From Chloroflexota bacterium (GTDB taxonomy: Bacteria > Chloroflexota > Dehalococcoidia > JACQGW01), in NCBI GenBank assembly GCA_016199325.1, contig JACQGW010000099.1:1-15075 (forward strand): a stretch of DNA of 15,075 nucleotides. The letters are read 5' to 3'. A program made the position numbers and the translations under genes. Position 1 is the stretch's first letter. Every line of letters begins with the position of its first letter. Positions 7,682 to 14,503 of this stretch are shown here, in pieces. Below the pieces are notes generated by a model that ran no database searches, was not told where the DNA came from, and saw only the letters and a list, made by a program, of their open reading frames with translations.

Positions 7682-7710
7682 GAACCGCCAAGACGCCAAG
7701 ATCGCCAAGA
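7682..7710 (-). repeat. Interspersed spacer repeat (repeated TGGCG motif), copy 2, inverted
   Basis: Its reverse complement shares a perfect 26-nt core with the copy at 7945-7973. It lies in the probable 5' leader of the GAF sensor kinase mRNA, 50 nt before the ATG. Copies 2 and 3 face each other around the promoter. Confidence 0.75.
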
Positions 7711-7794
7711 GGGACAGCGAGAAAGACGCCCAGGACGTCGGTTGGCCGTTTGGTCAATCCAGGTGTTGACCGCTCTAACGCCTCCATTCACGCC

Positions 7795-7803
7795 ATTATA
7801 GCA
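7795..7803 (-). promoter_or_regulatory. Candidate extended -10 promoter of the two-component operon
   Basis: The minus strand reads TGC-TATAAT, a perfect extended -10; no recognisable -35 is found 17 bp upstream. The start would be near 7788, giving a leader of about 155 nt before the ATG at 7632. This argues against a start codon at 7791. Confidence 0.5.
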
Positions 7804-7944
7804 GCATCACGGCAGCGTCTGCCCGAACGCGGGCTGGGGGAACTCCGGCGGTCAGCAGTCAGCTTCTCGCACGGTCAGCGGCGTCGGACTCAGAGCAGGC
7901 TCCAAAAGGATTGGCCAAGCGAGCCAGATTCTTCCGGGCTTTCT

Positions 7945-7973
7945 CCCTGGCGATCTTGGCGTCTTGGCGGTTC
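7945..7973 (+). repeat. Interspersed spacer repeat (repeated TGGCG motif), copy 3
   Basis: The same 29-nt core as copy 1 (27 of 29 identical) and, inverted, as copy 2 (26-nt perfect core). It lies 36 nt past the thiI stop, read in the opposite sense. Like copy 1 it sits just after the 3' end of a gene. Confidence 0.75.
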
Positions 7974-8008
7974 GCTCCCTCGTGGCGGTTCGCCCCCTCT
8001 GCGGACCG

Positions 8009-9184
8009 CTAAGGCGGCGGCCAGCGGAAAAGAACGACCTCCGCGCCGCTGCATGCCTCTTCGACCAGTCGTTCGATCTCCAGTCCGCTCTCGGCGGCCA
8101 GCACGTCCTCCAGGTGGGCGTGCGTGGCCGGCTGGCGGGGCATGAAGAGCTGGCAGCAGTCCTGATCCGGCTGGATCGAGATAGGATAGGTGCCCAGCCG
8201 CTCGGCTTCGGCGATGATCTCCCGCTTGTCGCTGGCCACCAGCGGCCGCAGGAGCAGCAGATTCGCCGCCGCGCCCACGACCGTCAGGTTGTCCAGCGTC
8301 TGTGAGGCGACCTGCCCCAGGCTGTCGCCGGTCACCAGGGCGGCGCCCTTGCACTGGCCGGCGATCCGCTCTGCCACCCGCAGCATCAGCCGCCGATAGA
8401 TCACCGTTCGCAGTGCCTCGGGCGCGCTCAGAACGACCTGCCGCTGGACCTCGCCGAACGGCACCAGGTGCAGCCGGGAGGTTCCCTGGTAGCGGGTGAG
8501 GAGCTGCACGAGCTCACGGGCTTTCTCGATGGATGCGGCGTTCAGGAAGGGATAGGCGTGGAAGTGGACGAACTCGACCGAGCAGCCGCGGCGCATCAGC
8601 CGGGCGGCGGCGACCGGCGAGTCGATGCCCCCGGAGATCAGGCAGAGGACGTGGCCGCTGACGCCCACCGGCAGGCCGCCCGGCCCCGCCAGCTTCTCGA
8701 AGTAGACGAACGCTTCGTGCCGGGCGATCTTCACGTAGATGGTCTGCTCGGCGTGCTTCAGGTCCACCCGAGCGCCGGTGCGCTCGACGACGTACGTGCC
8801 GAGCGCCCGGTTGATCTCCTCGGAGGTCATCGGAAACTGCTTGTCCGAGCGGTGGGCGTCGATCCGGAAGCTGTCGAAGGAGCGGCCGTCGAGAAGCCGG
8901 CCGGTGAGCGTCTCGACGGCGGCGTAGTCGGCAGCGCAGCGAGAGACGAGCGCGAAGTTGACGACGCCACAGGTCGTCTCGACGGCGGCGCGGACGGCGT
9001 TCCAGTCGGCCGTTTCGGGCAGATCGACGAGGACGCCCCCCTGGGTCTCCCGCAGGGCATAGACGCCGAGCGGACGAACGGCCCGCCGCAGGTTGGCGAT
9101 CAGCCGGTCGATGAACACACCGCGATTGCGCCCTTTCAAGGCGATCTCGTGATAGTGGATCAGTACGCAGCGATCACTCGTCAT
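8009..9184 (-). CDS. thiI: tRNA 4-thiouridine synthase ThiI (no rhodanese domain)
   Basis: ThiI adenylates uridine 8 of tRNA and transfers sulfur to form 4-thiouridine; in many bacteria it also supplies sulfur for the thiamine thiazole. The 391-residue protein shows the N-terminal ferredoxin-like region with EIALKGRNR (13-21), a THUMP domain (~60-165), the PP-loop SGGIDS (184-189), and a C-terminal DCC motif (342-344) where the acceptor-site cysteine region lies. The rhodanese extension of the 482-residue E. coli enzyme is absent, as in Bacillus-type ThiI, so sulfur would come from a separate cysteine desulfurase. The ATG at 9184 gives a normal N-terminus but sits inside a heptamer array and lacks a good ribosome site. 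It is probably transcribed with nadE, 160 bp upstream. Confidence 0.95.
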   Translation of the reverse strand: MTSDRCVLIHYHEIALKGRNRGVFIDRLIANLRRAVRPLGVYALRETQGGVLVDLPETADWNAVRAAVETTCGVVNFALVSRCAADYAAVETLTGRLLDGRSFDSFRIDAHRSDKQFPMTSEEINRALGTYVVERTGARVDLKHAEQTIYVKIARHEAFVYFEKLAGPGGLPVGVSGHVLCLISGGIDSPVAAARLMRRGCSVEFVHFHAYPFLNAASIEKARELVQLLTRYQGTSRLHLVPFGEVQRQVVLSAPEALRTVIYRRLMLRVAERIAGQCKGAALVTGDSLGQVASQTLDNLTVVGAAANLLLLRPLVASDKREIIAEAERLGTYPISIQPDQDCCQLFMPRQPATHAHLEDVLAAESGLEIERLVEEACSGAEVVLFRWPPP

Positions 9185-9343
9185 ACGTCATGCGTCACTC
9201 GTCACTCGTCATGCGTCACTCGTCATGCGTCGCCCGTCACCCACCACACGGCGCATCACCCACTAACCCATCCATCACTCATCACCGATCATCCACCACC
9301 CCTGACCCCTGACGTATGACGCATGACGTATGACGTATGACCG
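9180..9343. repeat. Heptanucleotide arrays filling the nadE-thiI spacer, two inverted halves
   Basis: The left half (9180-9242) has nine heptamers of the form GTCATGC/GTCACTC/GTCRCCC. The right half (9302-9343) has six of the form ATGACGT/ATGACGC/CTGACCC, the reverse-complement sense. Degenerate units fill the middle. Segments 9180-9197 and 9317-9334 are perfect 18-bp inverted copies, so the spacer can fold on itself. The array runs into both genes: it contains the thiI ATG and ends 2 nt before the nadE stop codon. Confidence 0.85.
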
Positions 9344-9344
9344 T

Positions 9345-11150
9345 TCACTTCGCCGGCGCCGCCGTGAACGCCCGGTAGCGGCTCGTGATCGGGAGGCGCC
9401 GGTCGCGGCCGAAGGCGCGGGGGGTGATCTTCACGCCGGGCGGCGCCTGGCGGCGCTTGTACTCGTTCCGGTCCACCATCGCGATAACGCGCCGGACCGT
9501 TGCCGGGTCGAATCCCATGGCGAGCAGGCTCTCGTAGCTGCGGTCCTCCTCGACGTACGCTTGCAGGATCGGGTCGAGCAGCTCGTACGGCGGCAGGCTG
9601 TCGACGTCGCGCTGGCCGGGGCGCAGCTCGGCCGTCGGCTCTTTCGTCAGCACCCGCGCCGGGATCAGGGCGCATCCGGCGCGGGTGTTCCGGTGCTCGC
9701 AGAGCCGGTAGACGAGCGTCTTCGGCACGTCCTTGATGACGGCGAAGCCGCCGGCCATGTCGCCGTAGAGGGTGGCATAGCCGGTCGCCATCTCGCTCTT
9801 GTTGCCCGTCGTCAGGACGATCCAGCCGAACTTGTTGGAGAGCGCCATCAGGATGTTGCCGCGGATGCGGGACTGCACGTTCTCCTCGGCGACGCCGGGC
9901 GCCGTGCCGGCAAAGGGCTCCGCCATCATTTCGAGATAGGCATGGAACGCCGGCTCGATCGAGATGGTGAGCAGCCGGATGCCCAGGTTGCGGGCCAGGA
10001 CCTCGGCGTCCTCCAGGCTCGCCGGCGAGGTGTAGCGCGAGGGCATGCGCACGCCGACGACGTGGTCGGCGCCCAGGGCGTCGGCGGCGACCGCCGCCGT
10101 CAGGCTCGAGTCGATCCCGCCCGAGAGGCCGATGAGGACGGTCTGGAAGCCGTTCTTGCGAACGTAGTCGCCGGTGCCGAGGACGAGCGCCTCGTAGACC
10201 TCGGCGGGGGAGCCGGGTGGCGCCGGCTCAAACGGCGGCCGGGATGGCAGCGGCGGCCGGGCAGCCAGGGCCGGCTGATCGGAGATCGCCAGGTGCTCCA
10301 TCCGCCGGACGGCGTCGGCGCCGGCCGGGATGCCGTCCGGCTCCTTGCGCCGGCGCGGGTCGTGCAGTCGGGCCGTTAGCAGCCCCTCCAGGTCCAGGTC
10401 CACGAAGAGGAGATCCTCGGCGAAGGCGTGTCCGCGGGCGATGAGCTCGCCGCGGGCGTCGAAGACGACGCTCTGGCCGTCGAAGACGAGCTCGTCCTGG
10501 CCGCCGACGGCGTTGACGTAGGCGACGGCGACGGCGTTGTCGGCCGCCCGGGTCGAGAGCATCCGCTCGCGGAAGATCCGCTTGCCGGCGTGGTACGGCG
10601 AGCCGTTGATGTTGACGACGATCTCGGCGCCGCCTCGCGCCTGCCAGGTGGTCGGCCCGGCGGGATACCAGATGTCCTCACAGATGTTCACGCCGACGCC
10701 GACCCCGGCTATGGTGTAGACGGGCGCCCGGTCGCCGGGGCGGAAGTACCGGTCCTCGTCGAAAACGCCGTAGTTCGGCAGGTAGATCTTGTGGTAGACG
10801 TCCACCAGCCGGCCGTCGTGGACGATGGCGGCGGCGTTGAAGATGTCGTCCCGGGCGTCGACGAACCCGACGACGGCGGTGATACCCTGGCTCGCGACGA
10901 CGATGCGCTCGAGACAGCGCAGGTTGTCGGCGATGAACTGCGGCTTGAGGACCAGGTCCTCGGGCGGATAGCCGGTCAGGGCCAGCTCCGGAAAGGCGAT
11001 GAGGTCGGCCTCAAGCGCCCGCGCGCATTCGAGGTCGGCCAGGATGCGGCGGGTGTTGCCGTCCAGGTCGCCGACGGTCGTGTTGAGCTGCGAGAGCGCC
11101 AATCGGAAGTGACGCGGCCGGAGGCCGGGCTCCCAGATCAAGTCGACCAC
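9345..11150 (-). CDS. nadE: Glutamine-dependent NAD+ synthetase
   Basis: The last step of NAD biosynthesis: deamido-NAD is amidated using ATP and ammonia released from glutamine. The N-terminal nitrilase-like glutaminase domain (~14-280) has the catalytic triad E55 ([11 protein letters not shown]), K121 (YHKIYLPN) and C157 (NICEDIW). The C-terminal synthetase domain (~315-601) has the PP-loop SGGIDS (343-348) and TTGNKSE (447-453). The 601-residue length is usual for the two-domain enzyme. The GTG at 11150 is preferred because a perfect AGGAGG lies 8 nt upstream and the candidate transcription start (~11190) precedes it. An ATG at 11198 is in frame but overlaps the -10 box. A frame extension to 11444 would run into the ABC ATPase gene. 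thiI follows downstream. Confidence 0.94.
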   Translation of the reverse strand: MVDLIWEPGLRPRHFRLALSQLNTTVGDLDGNTRRILADLECARALEADLIAFPELALTGYPPEDLVLKPQFIADNLRCLERIVVASQGITAVVGFVDARDDIFNAAAIVHDGRLVDVYHKIYLPNYGVFDEDRYFRPGDRAPVYTIAGVGVGVNICEDIWYPAGPTTWQARGGAEIVVNINGSPYHAGKRIFRERMLSTRAADNAVAVAYVNAVGGQDELVFDGQSVVFDARGELIARGHAFAEDLLFVDLDLEGLLTARLHDPRRRKEPDGIPAGADAVRRMEHLAISDQPALAARPPLPSRPPFEPAPPGSPAEVYEALVLGTGDYVRKNGFQTVLIGLSGGIDSSLTAAVAADALGADHVVGVRMPSRYTSPASLEDAEVLARNLGIRLLTISIEPAFHAYLEMMAEPFAGTAPGVAEENVQSRIRGNILMALSNKFGWIVLTTGNKSEMATGYATLYGDMAGGFAVIKDVPKTLVYRLCEHRNTRAGCALIPARVLTKEPTAELRPGQRDVDSLPPYELLDPILQAYVEEDRSYESLLAMGFDPATVRRVIAMVDRNEYKRRQAPPGVKITPRAFGRDRRLPITSRYRAFTAAPAK

Positions 11151-11158
11151 GAACTGCC

Positions 11159-11164
11159 CCTCCT
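11159..11164 (-). promoter_or_regulatory. Ribosome binding site of nadE
   Basis: AGGAGG on the minus strand, 8 nt before the GTG at 11150. It is the strongest ribosome site near the gene and decides for GTG over the ATG at 11198. Confidence 0.7.
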
Positions 11165-11196
11165 GGAGCGAATTGTTCGGACGAGTGCCGTTCCCC

Positions 11197-11205
11197 ATTA
11201 TATCA
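11197..11205 (-). promoter_or_regulatory. Candidate extended -10 promoter of nadE-thiI
   Basis: TGA-TATAAT on the minus strand is a perfect extended -10. No clear -35 is visible in the GC-rich end of the ABC ATPase gene. The start near 11190 gives a leader of about 40 nt to the GTG at 11150. The ATG at 11198 overlaps the -10 box and would not be on this transcript. Confidence 0.5.
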
Positions 11206-11226
11206 TCCTGCGAGCGGGAGGAGGGC

Positions 11227-11949
11227 CTACGCCGCGCGCGCCTCGGGCTCGTCAAGGGCGAGGTCGACGGTCGGCTCGTCGGCGAGCTGGCCGTCGCGCA
11301 GGTAGATGACGCGGTGGCTGACGCGGGCGATACGGGGGTCGTGGGTGACGATGAGGAAGGTCTTCCCCTGCTCGCTGCCGAGCCGCTGCATGAGCGCCAG
11401 GATCTCCTGTCCCGTCCTGCTGTCGAGGTTGCCGGTCGGCTCATCGGCCAGGACGAGGGGTGGGTCGAGCATAAGGGCGCGGGCGAGGGCGATCCGCTGC
11501 TGCTCGCCGGCCGAGAGCTCGCTGGGCAGCCGTTTCGCCTGGCGCTCGAGCCCGAGCAGCGCCAGGATGTCGGCGGCGCGCTGCTTGAGGCGGCTGTCGA
11601 GGCCGAGCGGCATGGCCGGCAGGAGGATATTCTCCAGCGCCGTCAGCGTCGGCACGAGGTAGAACGCCTGGAAGACGAAGCCCATCTTGTAGCGGCGGAC
11701 CCGGAAGAGCTGGCTCTCCGGCATGACGGTGATCTCCTCGCCGTCGACGAAGATCTCGCCGGCCGTCGGGCGGTCGAGCGCGCCGATCAGGTTGAGGAGC
11801 GTCGTCTTGCCGGAGCCAGAGGGGCCCATGATCGCCGTCATCTCGCCGGGCTCGATCTGGAGGTCGACGTCGGCAAGCGCGGCAACGGCAGAGCGACCGG
11901 TTCCATAGATCTTGCTCAGGCGCCGCGTTTCAACAGCGATCTGCGTCAT
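11227..11949 (-). CDS. ABC transporter ATP-binding protein, MacB/LolD type
   Basis: The 240-residue nucleotide-binding subunit would power a FtsX/MacB-like exporter at the inner membrane. All motifs are present: Walker [10 protein letters not shown] (42-50), Q-loop Q94 in [10 protein letters not shown], signature LSAGEQ (145-150; usual form LSGGE/Q), Walker B LVLADE (165-170) followed by PTGNLD, and the switch H203 in VTHDP. PTGNLD is characteristic of the LolD/MacB subfamily. The ATG at 11949 follows TGAGCG directly, the stop-restart motif inherited from the permease junction; the GGGGGGAG before that TGA can serve as ribosome site. The permease gene lies upstream, separated by a 102-bp duplication. 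The substrate cannot be told from sequence. Confidence 0.95.
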   Translation of the reverse strand: MTQIAVETRRLSKIYGTGRSAVAALADVDLQIEPGEMTAIMGPSGSGKTTLLNLIGALDRPTAGEIFVDGEEITVMPESQLFRVRRYKMGFVFQAFYLVPTLTALENILLPAMPLGLDSRLKQRAADILALLGLERQAKRLPSELSAGEQQRIALARALMLDPPLVLADEPTGNLDSRTGQEILALMQRLGSEQGKTFLIVTHDPRIARVSHRVIYLRDGQLADEPTVDLALDEPEARAA

Positions 11950-11952
11950 CGC

Positions 11953-12051
11953 TCACTCCCCCCGCCTGCCGCCTGCCGCCTGCCGCTTGACGCATGACGC
12001 ACGACGCATGACGCATGACTCGTGCCGCGTTTCAACGCCGATCTGCGCCAT
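11953..12051 (-). CDS. 32-codon mini-ORF created by the junction duplication
   Basis: It starts at the ATG of the upstream junction copy, three bases after the permease stop (TGAGCGATG), with MAQIGVETR, a near copy of the ATPase N-terminus. It then reads through the heptamer array as arginine/cysteine/glycine-rich sequence and ends with RGE and TGA, matching the permease C-terminus RGE. The same TGAGCGATG then starts the ATPase. Ribosomes could therefore pass from permease to mini-ORF to ATPase by stop-restart. The peptide itself is unlikely to have a function; its value would be in keeping coupling. No protein evidence can be given. Confidence 0.35.
   Translation of the reverse strand: MAQIGVETRHESCVMRRASCVKRQAAGGRRGE
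11966..12028. repeat. Nine-unit heptanucleotide array in the ABC operon
   Basis: It reads CTGCCGC x3, TTGACGC, ATGACGC, ACGACGC, ATGACGC, ATGACTC, GTGCCGC without interruption. It shares the ATGACGC unit with the arrays at 5351 and 9316. At 63 bp it is a multiple of three and leaves the mini-ORF open. Confidence 0.85.
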
Positions 12052-12054
12052 CGC

Positions 12055-12600
12055 TCACTCCCCCCGCAGCGCGTCGATGGGCCGGGCGCCGGCTGCACGA
12101 AAGCCGGCGTAGAGCCCGCCGAGAAGGCCGGCAAGCAGGCCGAAGATGGCGACCTCGATCACCAGGCCCGTCGTGATGGTCACCAGCTCGACGCCGAGGA
12201 ATCGCCGCAGAATGGCGATGGCCCAGGAGCCGAGGACGTAGCCGGAGCCGACGCCGAAGACGGCCAGCGTCAGCGCCTCGATGCCGATGGCGGTGACGAC
12301 GTTGGCGCTCGACCAGCCGGCGGCCTTGAGGATGCCGAACTCGCGGCGCCGCTCGGACACCGACATGAGCATGATGATCAGAATGGTCAGAACGCCGGCC
12401 GCCGCCGACGTGATCGAGGCCGCCAGCAGCAGGTGGTCGACCATCGCCAGCGAGGAGCCGGCGAAGGGGGCCTGCGCGGTGACGCCCGCATAGACGCTCA
12501 GCAGCACGGTCATCAGCGCCGTTTCCAGGCCGACCCCGGCAATCGCCAGCACGGCGATCTCACCGCGGCGAAAGGCGTTGGTCATTGCGTACTTCAGCAT
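12055..12600 (-). CDS. Compact FtsX/MacB-like ABC transporter permease lacking the extracytoplasmic domain
   Basis: The 181-residue membrane subunit belongs with the ATPase downstream. It starts with the family-typical MLKYAMTNAFRR, then TM1 (~15-38), a linker of about 17 residues, TM2 (~56-82), the cytoplasmic coupling stretch SERRREFGILKAAGWSS (82-98) that contacts the ATPase, TM3 (~101-130) and TM4 (~144-167), ending in ARPIDALRGE. Normal members are about 380-400 residues because a large MacB-type periplasmic domain separates TM1 and TM2; here it is absent while all four helices remain. It could be a natural short variant or an in-frame deletion. The ATG at 12600 is chosen for the conserved N-terminus; a frame to 12702 adds unrelated sequence. 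The ribosome site (AAGGG, 12 nt away) is weak. Confidence 0.85.
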   Translation of the reverse strand: MLKYAMTNAFRRGEIAVLAIAGVGLETALMTVLLSVYAGVTAQAPFAGSSLAMVDHLLLAASITSAAAGVLTILIIMLMSVSERRREFGILKAAGWSSANVVTAIGIEALTLAVFGVGSGYVLGSWAIAILRRFLGVELVTITTGLVIEVAIFGLLAGLLGGLYAGFRAAGARPIDALRGE

Positions 12601-12716
12601 CGCCTGCACGCACCCTTCGCTGAGAGTCGGGCAAGACCTGCCCATCGGCGCGCGGGAGCAAGATACATGCCGGTTTTCTGCACGTTGCGCTATACTCCCC
12701 ACCGGAGGTGTTCCAG

Positions 12717-13691
12717 ATGAACACGTTGACGATGCCGACGATTCTCGACGTCTTCGCCGCCGGCCGGCGGCTCCGGGGCCTGGTCCGCCAGACCGCGATC
12801 GAGCCGTCGCCGTGGCTCGGCGAGCGGACCGGCGCCGACGTGCTGCTCAAGCTCGAGTGCCAGCAGCACACCGGCTCCTTCAAGACCCGGGGAGCCTTGA
12901 ATCGGGTCCTTCAGCTCTCGGCGGCCCAGCGCGCGCGCGGGCTCGTGACCGCCTCGGCCGGCAACGCCGGGCTTGGCCTTGCCTACGCGGCGCACGCCGT
13001 CATCGCTCGCGCAACGGTCGTCGTGCCGACGACGGCGGCGGCGACGAAGGTCGCCGCGCTCCGGCGGTCGGGCGCGACGCTCGTCCAGCACGGCTCCACC
13101 TTCGATGAGGCCGACGCCTGCGCCCACGAGCTGGCGGCCGAGACCGGCGGCCTGTACGTCTCGGCCTACAACGACGCCGACCTGATCGCCGGCCAGGGGA
13201 CGGTCGCGCTGGAGGTCTTCGCCGAGCGCCCGGATGTGGCCCGACTGCTGGTGCCGACCGGCGGCGGCAGCCTGCTCGGCGGCTGCGGCCTGGTCGCCCG
13301 GGCCGTCGCGCCGCGCTGCCGGGTCGCCGGCGTTCAGGCGGCCACCCAGCCGTCGATGGCGGCGGCGCTGGCGGCCGGCCGGGGGGTGCCGATCTCCGGT
13401 CGCCCAACGCTGGCCGACGGGCTGGCCGGCAGCATCGAAGAGGACTCGATCACCGTGCCGCTCGCGCAGCAGGTGGCCGACGAGATCGTCCTCGTCGAAG
13501 AGTCGGCCATCGAGGAGGCCATCCGCCAGTTGCTGGCCGAGCACCACCTTGTCGTCGAAGGCGCCGGCGCCGTCGGCGTCGCCGCGCTCCTCTCACGTGC
13601 CGTTTTGCCGGAGCCGGGTGAGTGCGTCGTCTGCATCGTCTCCGGTGGGAACCTGTCGTACGAGACGCTGCGGCGGATTGTCAGTGGATAG
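12717..13691 (+). CDS. PLP-dependent serine/threonine dehydratase-like enzyme (fold type II)
   Basis: The 324-residue cytoplasmic enzyme probably deaminates threonine or serine to the 2-oxo acid. Seen are the Schiff-base lysine K56 in HTGSFKTRGA, the substrate-carboxylate loop SAGNAG (79-84), the PLP-phosphate glycine loop TGGGS (near 182), and the C-terminal SGGN that contacts the pyridine nitrogen. No ACT regulatory domain follows, so it resembles catabolic rather than feedback-controlled biosynthetic enzymes. The usual GNH of the asparagine loop is GNA here, so serine racemase-like or other activities cannot be excluded. The ATG at 12717 lies 7 nt after GGAGGT; the GTG at 12708 overlaps that ribosome site. 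It is divergent from the ABC operon and stands alone. Confidence 0.9.
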   Translation: MNTLTMPTILDVFAAGRRLRGLVRQTAIEPSPWLGERTGADVLLKLECQQHTGSFKTRGALNRVLQLSAAQRARGLVTASAGNAGLGLAYAAHAVIARATVVVPTTAAATKVAALRRSGATLVQHGSTFDEADACAHELAAETGGLYVSAYNDADLIAGQGTVALEVFAERPDVARLLVPTGGGSLLGGCGLVARAVAPRCRVAGVQAATQPSMAAALAAGRGVPISGRPTLADGLAGSIEEDSITVPLAQQVADEIVLVEESAIEEAIRQLLAEHHLVVEGAGAVGVAALLSRAVLPEPGECVVCIVSGGNLSYETLRRIVSG

Positions 13692-13815
13692 GGTTGCATC
13701 TTGAACATAGGTAGCAGGTCGATGGCCCGGGCACACGCGTGAATGGGCAGAACCGGCACTGCCATATCGTCTCGCATCCCAAGATCGATTCTACTGCCGG
13801 TTGCACAAGGTCGGG

Positions 13816-14010
13816 TTAGCGCTCCTCTGTTTCGAGAAGAGGCATGGGGGGCAGGTCCTCCCAGGTGCGGCTGCGGACCGCCTCCAGAGCTTCAGAAGAC
13901 CACCCCAGGACATCGCGCAGGAACACGGCCGGGAGCATCACGCGTACACGCCGCTGGAAGTGCTCCGCCGTGCCGTGGGGATCAGTGAGATCCTCCTCCG
14001 TATCCTCCAA
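13816..14010 (-). CDS. Small hypothetical ORF of unknown function, possibly a gene remnant
   Basis: A 64-residue acidic frame with good G/C third-position bias and plausible composition (LRDVLGWSSEALEAV helix, ending in ETEER). I do not recognise the family. The start at 14010 is TTG without a ribosome site, and an internal ATG about 24 codons in also lacks one. The frame is open for about 16 codons upstream of the TTG. That pattern fits the 3' end of a gene whose 5' part was lost, perhaps when the palindrome region was inserted. Confidence 0.3.
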   Translation of the reverse strand: MEDTEEDLTDPHGTAEHFQRRVRVMLPAVFLRDVLGWSSEALEAVRSRTWEDLPPMPLLETEER

Positions 14011-14159
14011 TACGTTGGTAGGAGTAGGGGTGCATGCGAAGGCACGGAGGCTGTGAAGGCGGGACGCTCAGGTTCGTAGTGTACACTCGCAAGTGCGCTC
14101 CGGGGCGCGAAGGTCTCGGCCACGCTGACCTGCGAGCGACCCCGGCGGGGATCCCCGAA

Positions 14160-14247
14160 CCGAGCCGCGACCGTGAGGGAGCCGTTCCCCGGCGCGCGCG
14201 GCCGACCGTACGCGCCGGGGAACGGCTCCCTCACGGTCGCGGCTCGG
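14160..14247. repeat. Perfect palindromic element, 37-bp arms, 14-nt loop
   Basis: Arms 14160-14196 and 14211-14247 are exact reverse complements over all 37 bp, mostly G/C. The arms contain GCCGCGACCGTGAGGGAGC. Similar palindromes are scattered through genomes of several environmental phyla, where they give spurious ORFs reading LPHGRGS or RDREGAVPR; I recall this pattern but cannot search it. It lies 91 bp beyond the end of the ATP-grasp operon and in a convergent region, so it could act as a strong bidirectional RNA hairpin and transcript end, or be a non-autonomous mobile repeat. Confidence 0.9.
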
Positions 14248-14338
14248 ACAGTTCGCGCTGCGGCTTCCGCGCCTCCGCATGCAGGTTTTCACTGGGAGGC
14301 TTTGTGGCACAGCGCGCGGCAAGGAGCCTGGCCTTTGC

Positions 14339-14503
14339 TCACTCTGTCCCATACTGTTCGCGGTACAGCGTTTCGCGGGTGCGCTTCACCGCTTGAACGA
14401 TCTCCTCTTCGCTCAGCTCAGGGCTCCCGACCTCGCGGGCGGCCTGGCTCGCCAGGCGGGTGAACTCCGCCGCAGCTCTTTCACACCTCAGGCGCTCCAT
14501 CAT
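14339..14503 (-). CDS. Small antitoxin-like protein, coupled to the ATP-grasp gene
   Basis: This 54-residue frame starts with ATGATG overlapping the TGA of the upstream ATP-grasp gene. It is highly charged and helical; its C-terminal LSEEEIVQAVKRTRETLYRE recalls the tails of small VapB/RHH-type antitoxins that bind their toxin, but the N-terminal DNA-binding half is not recognisable. Third positions are G/C rich and the frame is clean. No toxin (PIN or other) follows before the palindrome, so if it was an antitoxin its partner is missing. It could also be an uncharacterised small helper of the ATP-grasp enzyme. The coding call is moderate and the function a guess. Confidence 0.5.
   Translation of the reverse strand: MMERLRCERAAAEFTRLASQAAREVGSPELSEEEIVQAVKRTRETLYREQYGTE

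Larger units (their letters stand above)
7633..8008. other. 376-bp spacer upstream of the two-component operon
   Basis: No gene is supported here. It holds two inverted copies of the TGGCG-type spacer repeat (7682-7710 and 7945-7973), an extended -10 promoter between them, and a small GCCCG/CGGGC stem at 7821-7834 without a T-run. The rest shows nothing recognisable. Confidence 0.6.
11922..12067 (-). repeat. 44-bp direct duplication of the permease-stop/ATPase-start junction
   Basis: Copies at 11922-11965 and 12024-12067 match at 41 of 44 positions and are offset by exactly 102 bp (34 codons). Each contains the last bases of the permease frame (GGGGGGAGTGA), GCG, an ATG and the first eight codons of the ATPase gene. 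A nine-unit heptamer array lies between them. The upstream copy borders the genuine permease stop; the downstream copy carries the genuine ATPase start. Confidence 0.9.
13692..14338. other. Gene-poor convergent region
   Basis: It lies between the 3' end of the plus-strand dehydratase and the 3' end of the minus-strand ATP-grasp operon. It holds one possible small ORF (13816-14010) and the large palindrome at 14160-14247. AACCGGCA/TGCCGGTT at 13751-13758 and 13795-13802 is a weak inverted repeat with a 36-nt loop. No T-rich intrinsic terminator is visible. Confidence 0.5.

Noticed and set aside
7633..7791. N-terminal extension of the GAF sensor kinase
   Set aside because: It would encode the spacer repeat at 7682-7710, and the likely transcription start is near 7788.
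9180..9343. CRISPR-like array
   Set aside because: Units are 7 bp with no spacers between them; no cas genes are present.
9330..10379. Plus-strand open frame of 349 codons, with a similar one at 10428-11309
   Set aside because: Antisense shadows of nadE; no domain seen and composition is shadow-like.
11151..11444. N-terminal extension of NadE beyond the GTG at 11150
   Set aside because: Serine/arginine-rich shadow of the ABC ATPase gene; the promoter and the AGGAGG site both lie inside it.
12691..12696. TATACT as the -10 box of the dehydratase gene
   Set aside because: No -35 or TGn extension, and the transcript would start at about the ribosome site (12704-12709); possible but too weak to list.
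14034..14396. Open frames across the palindrome, both strands
   Set aside because: They arise from the palindrome itself (RDREGAVPR / LPHGRGS-type peptides) and have no other support.
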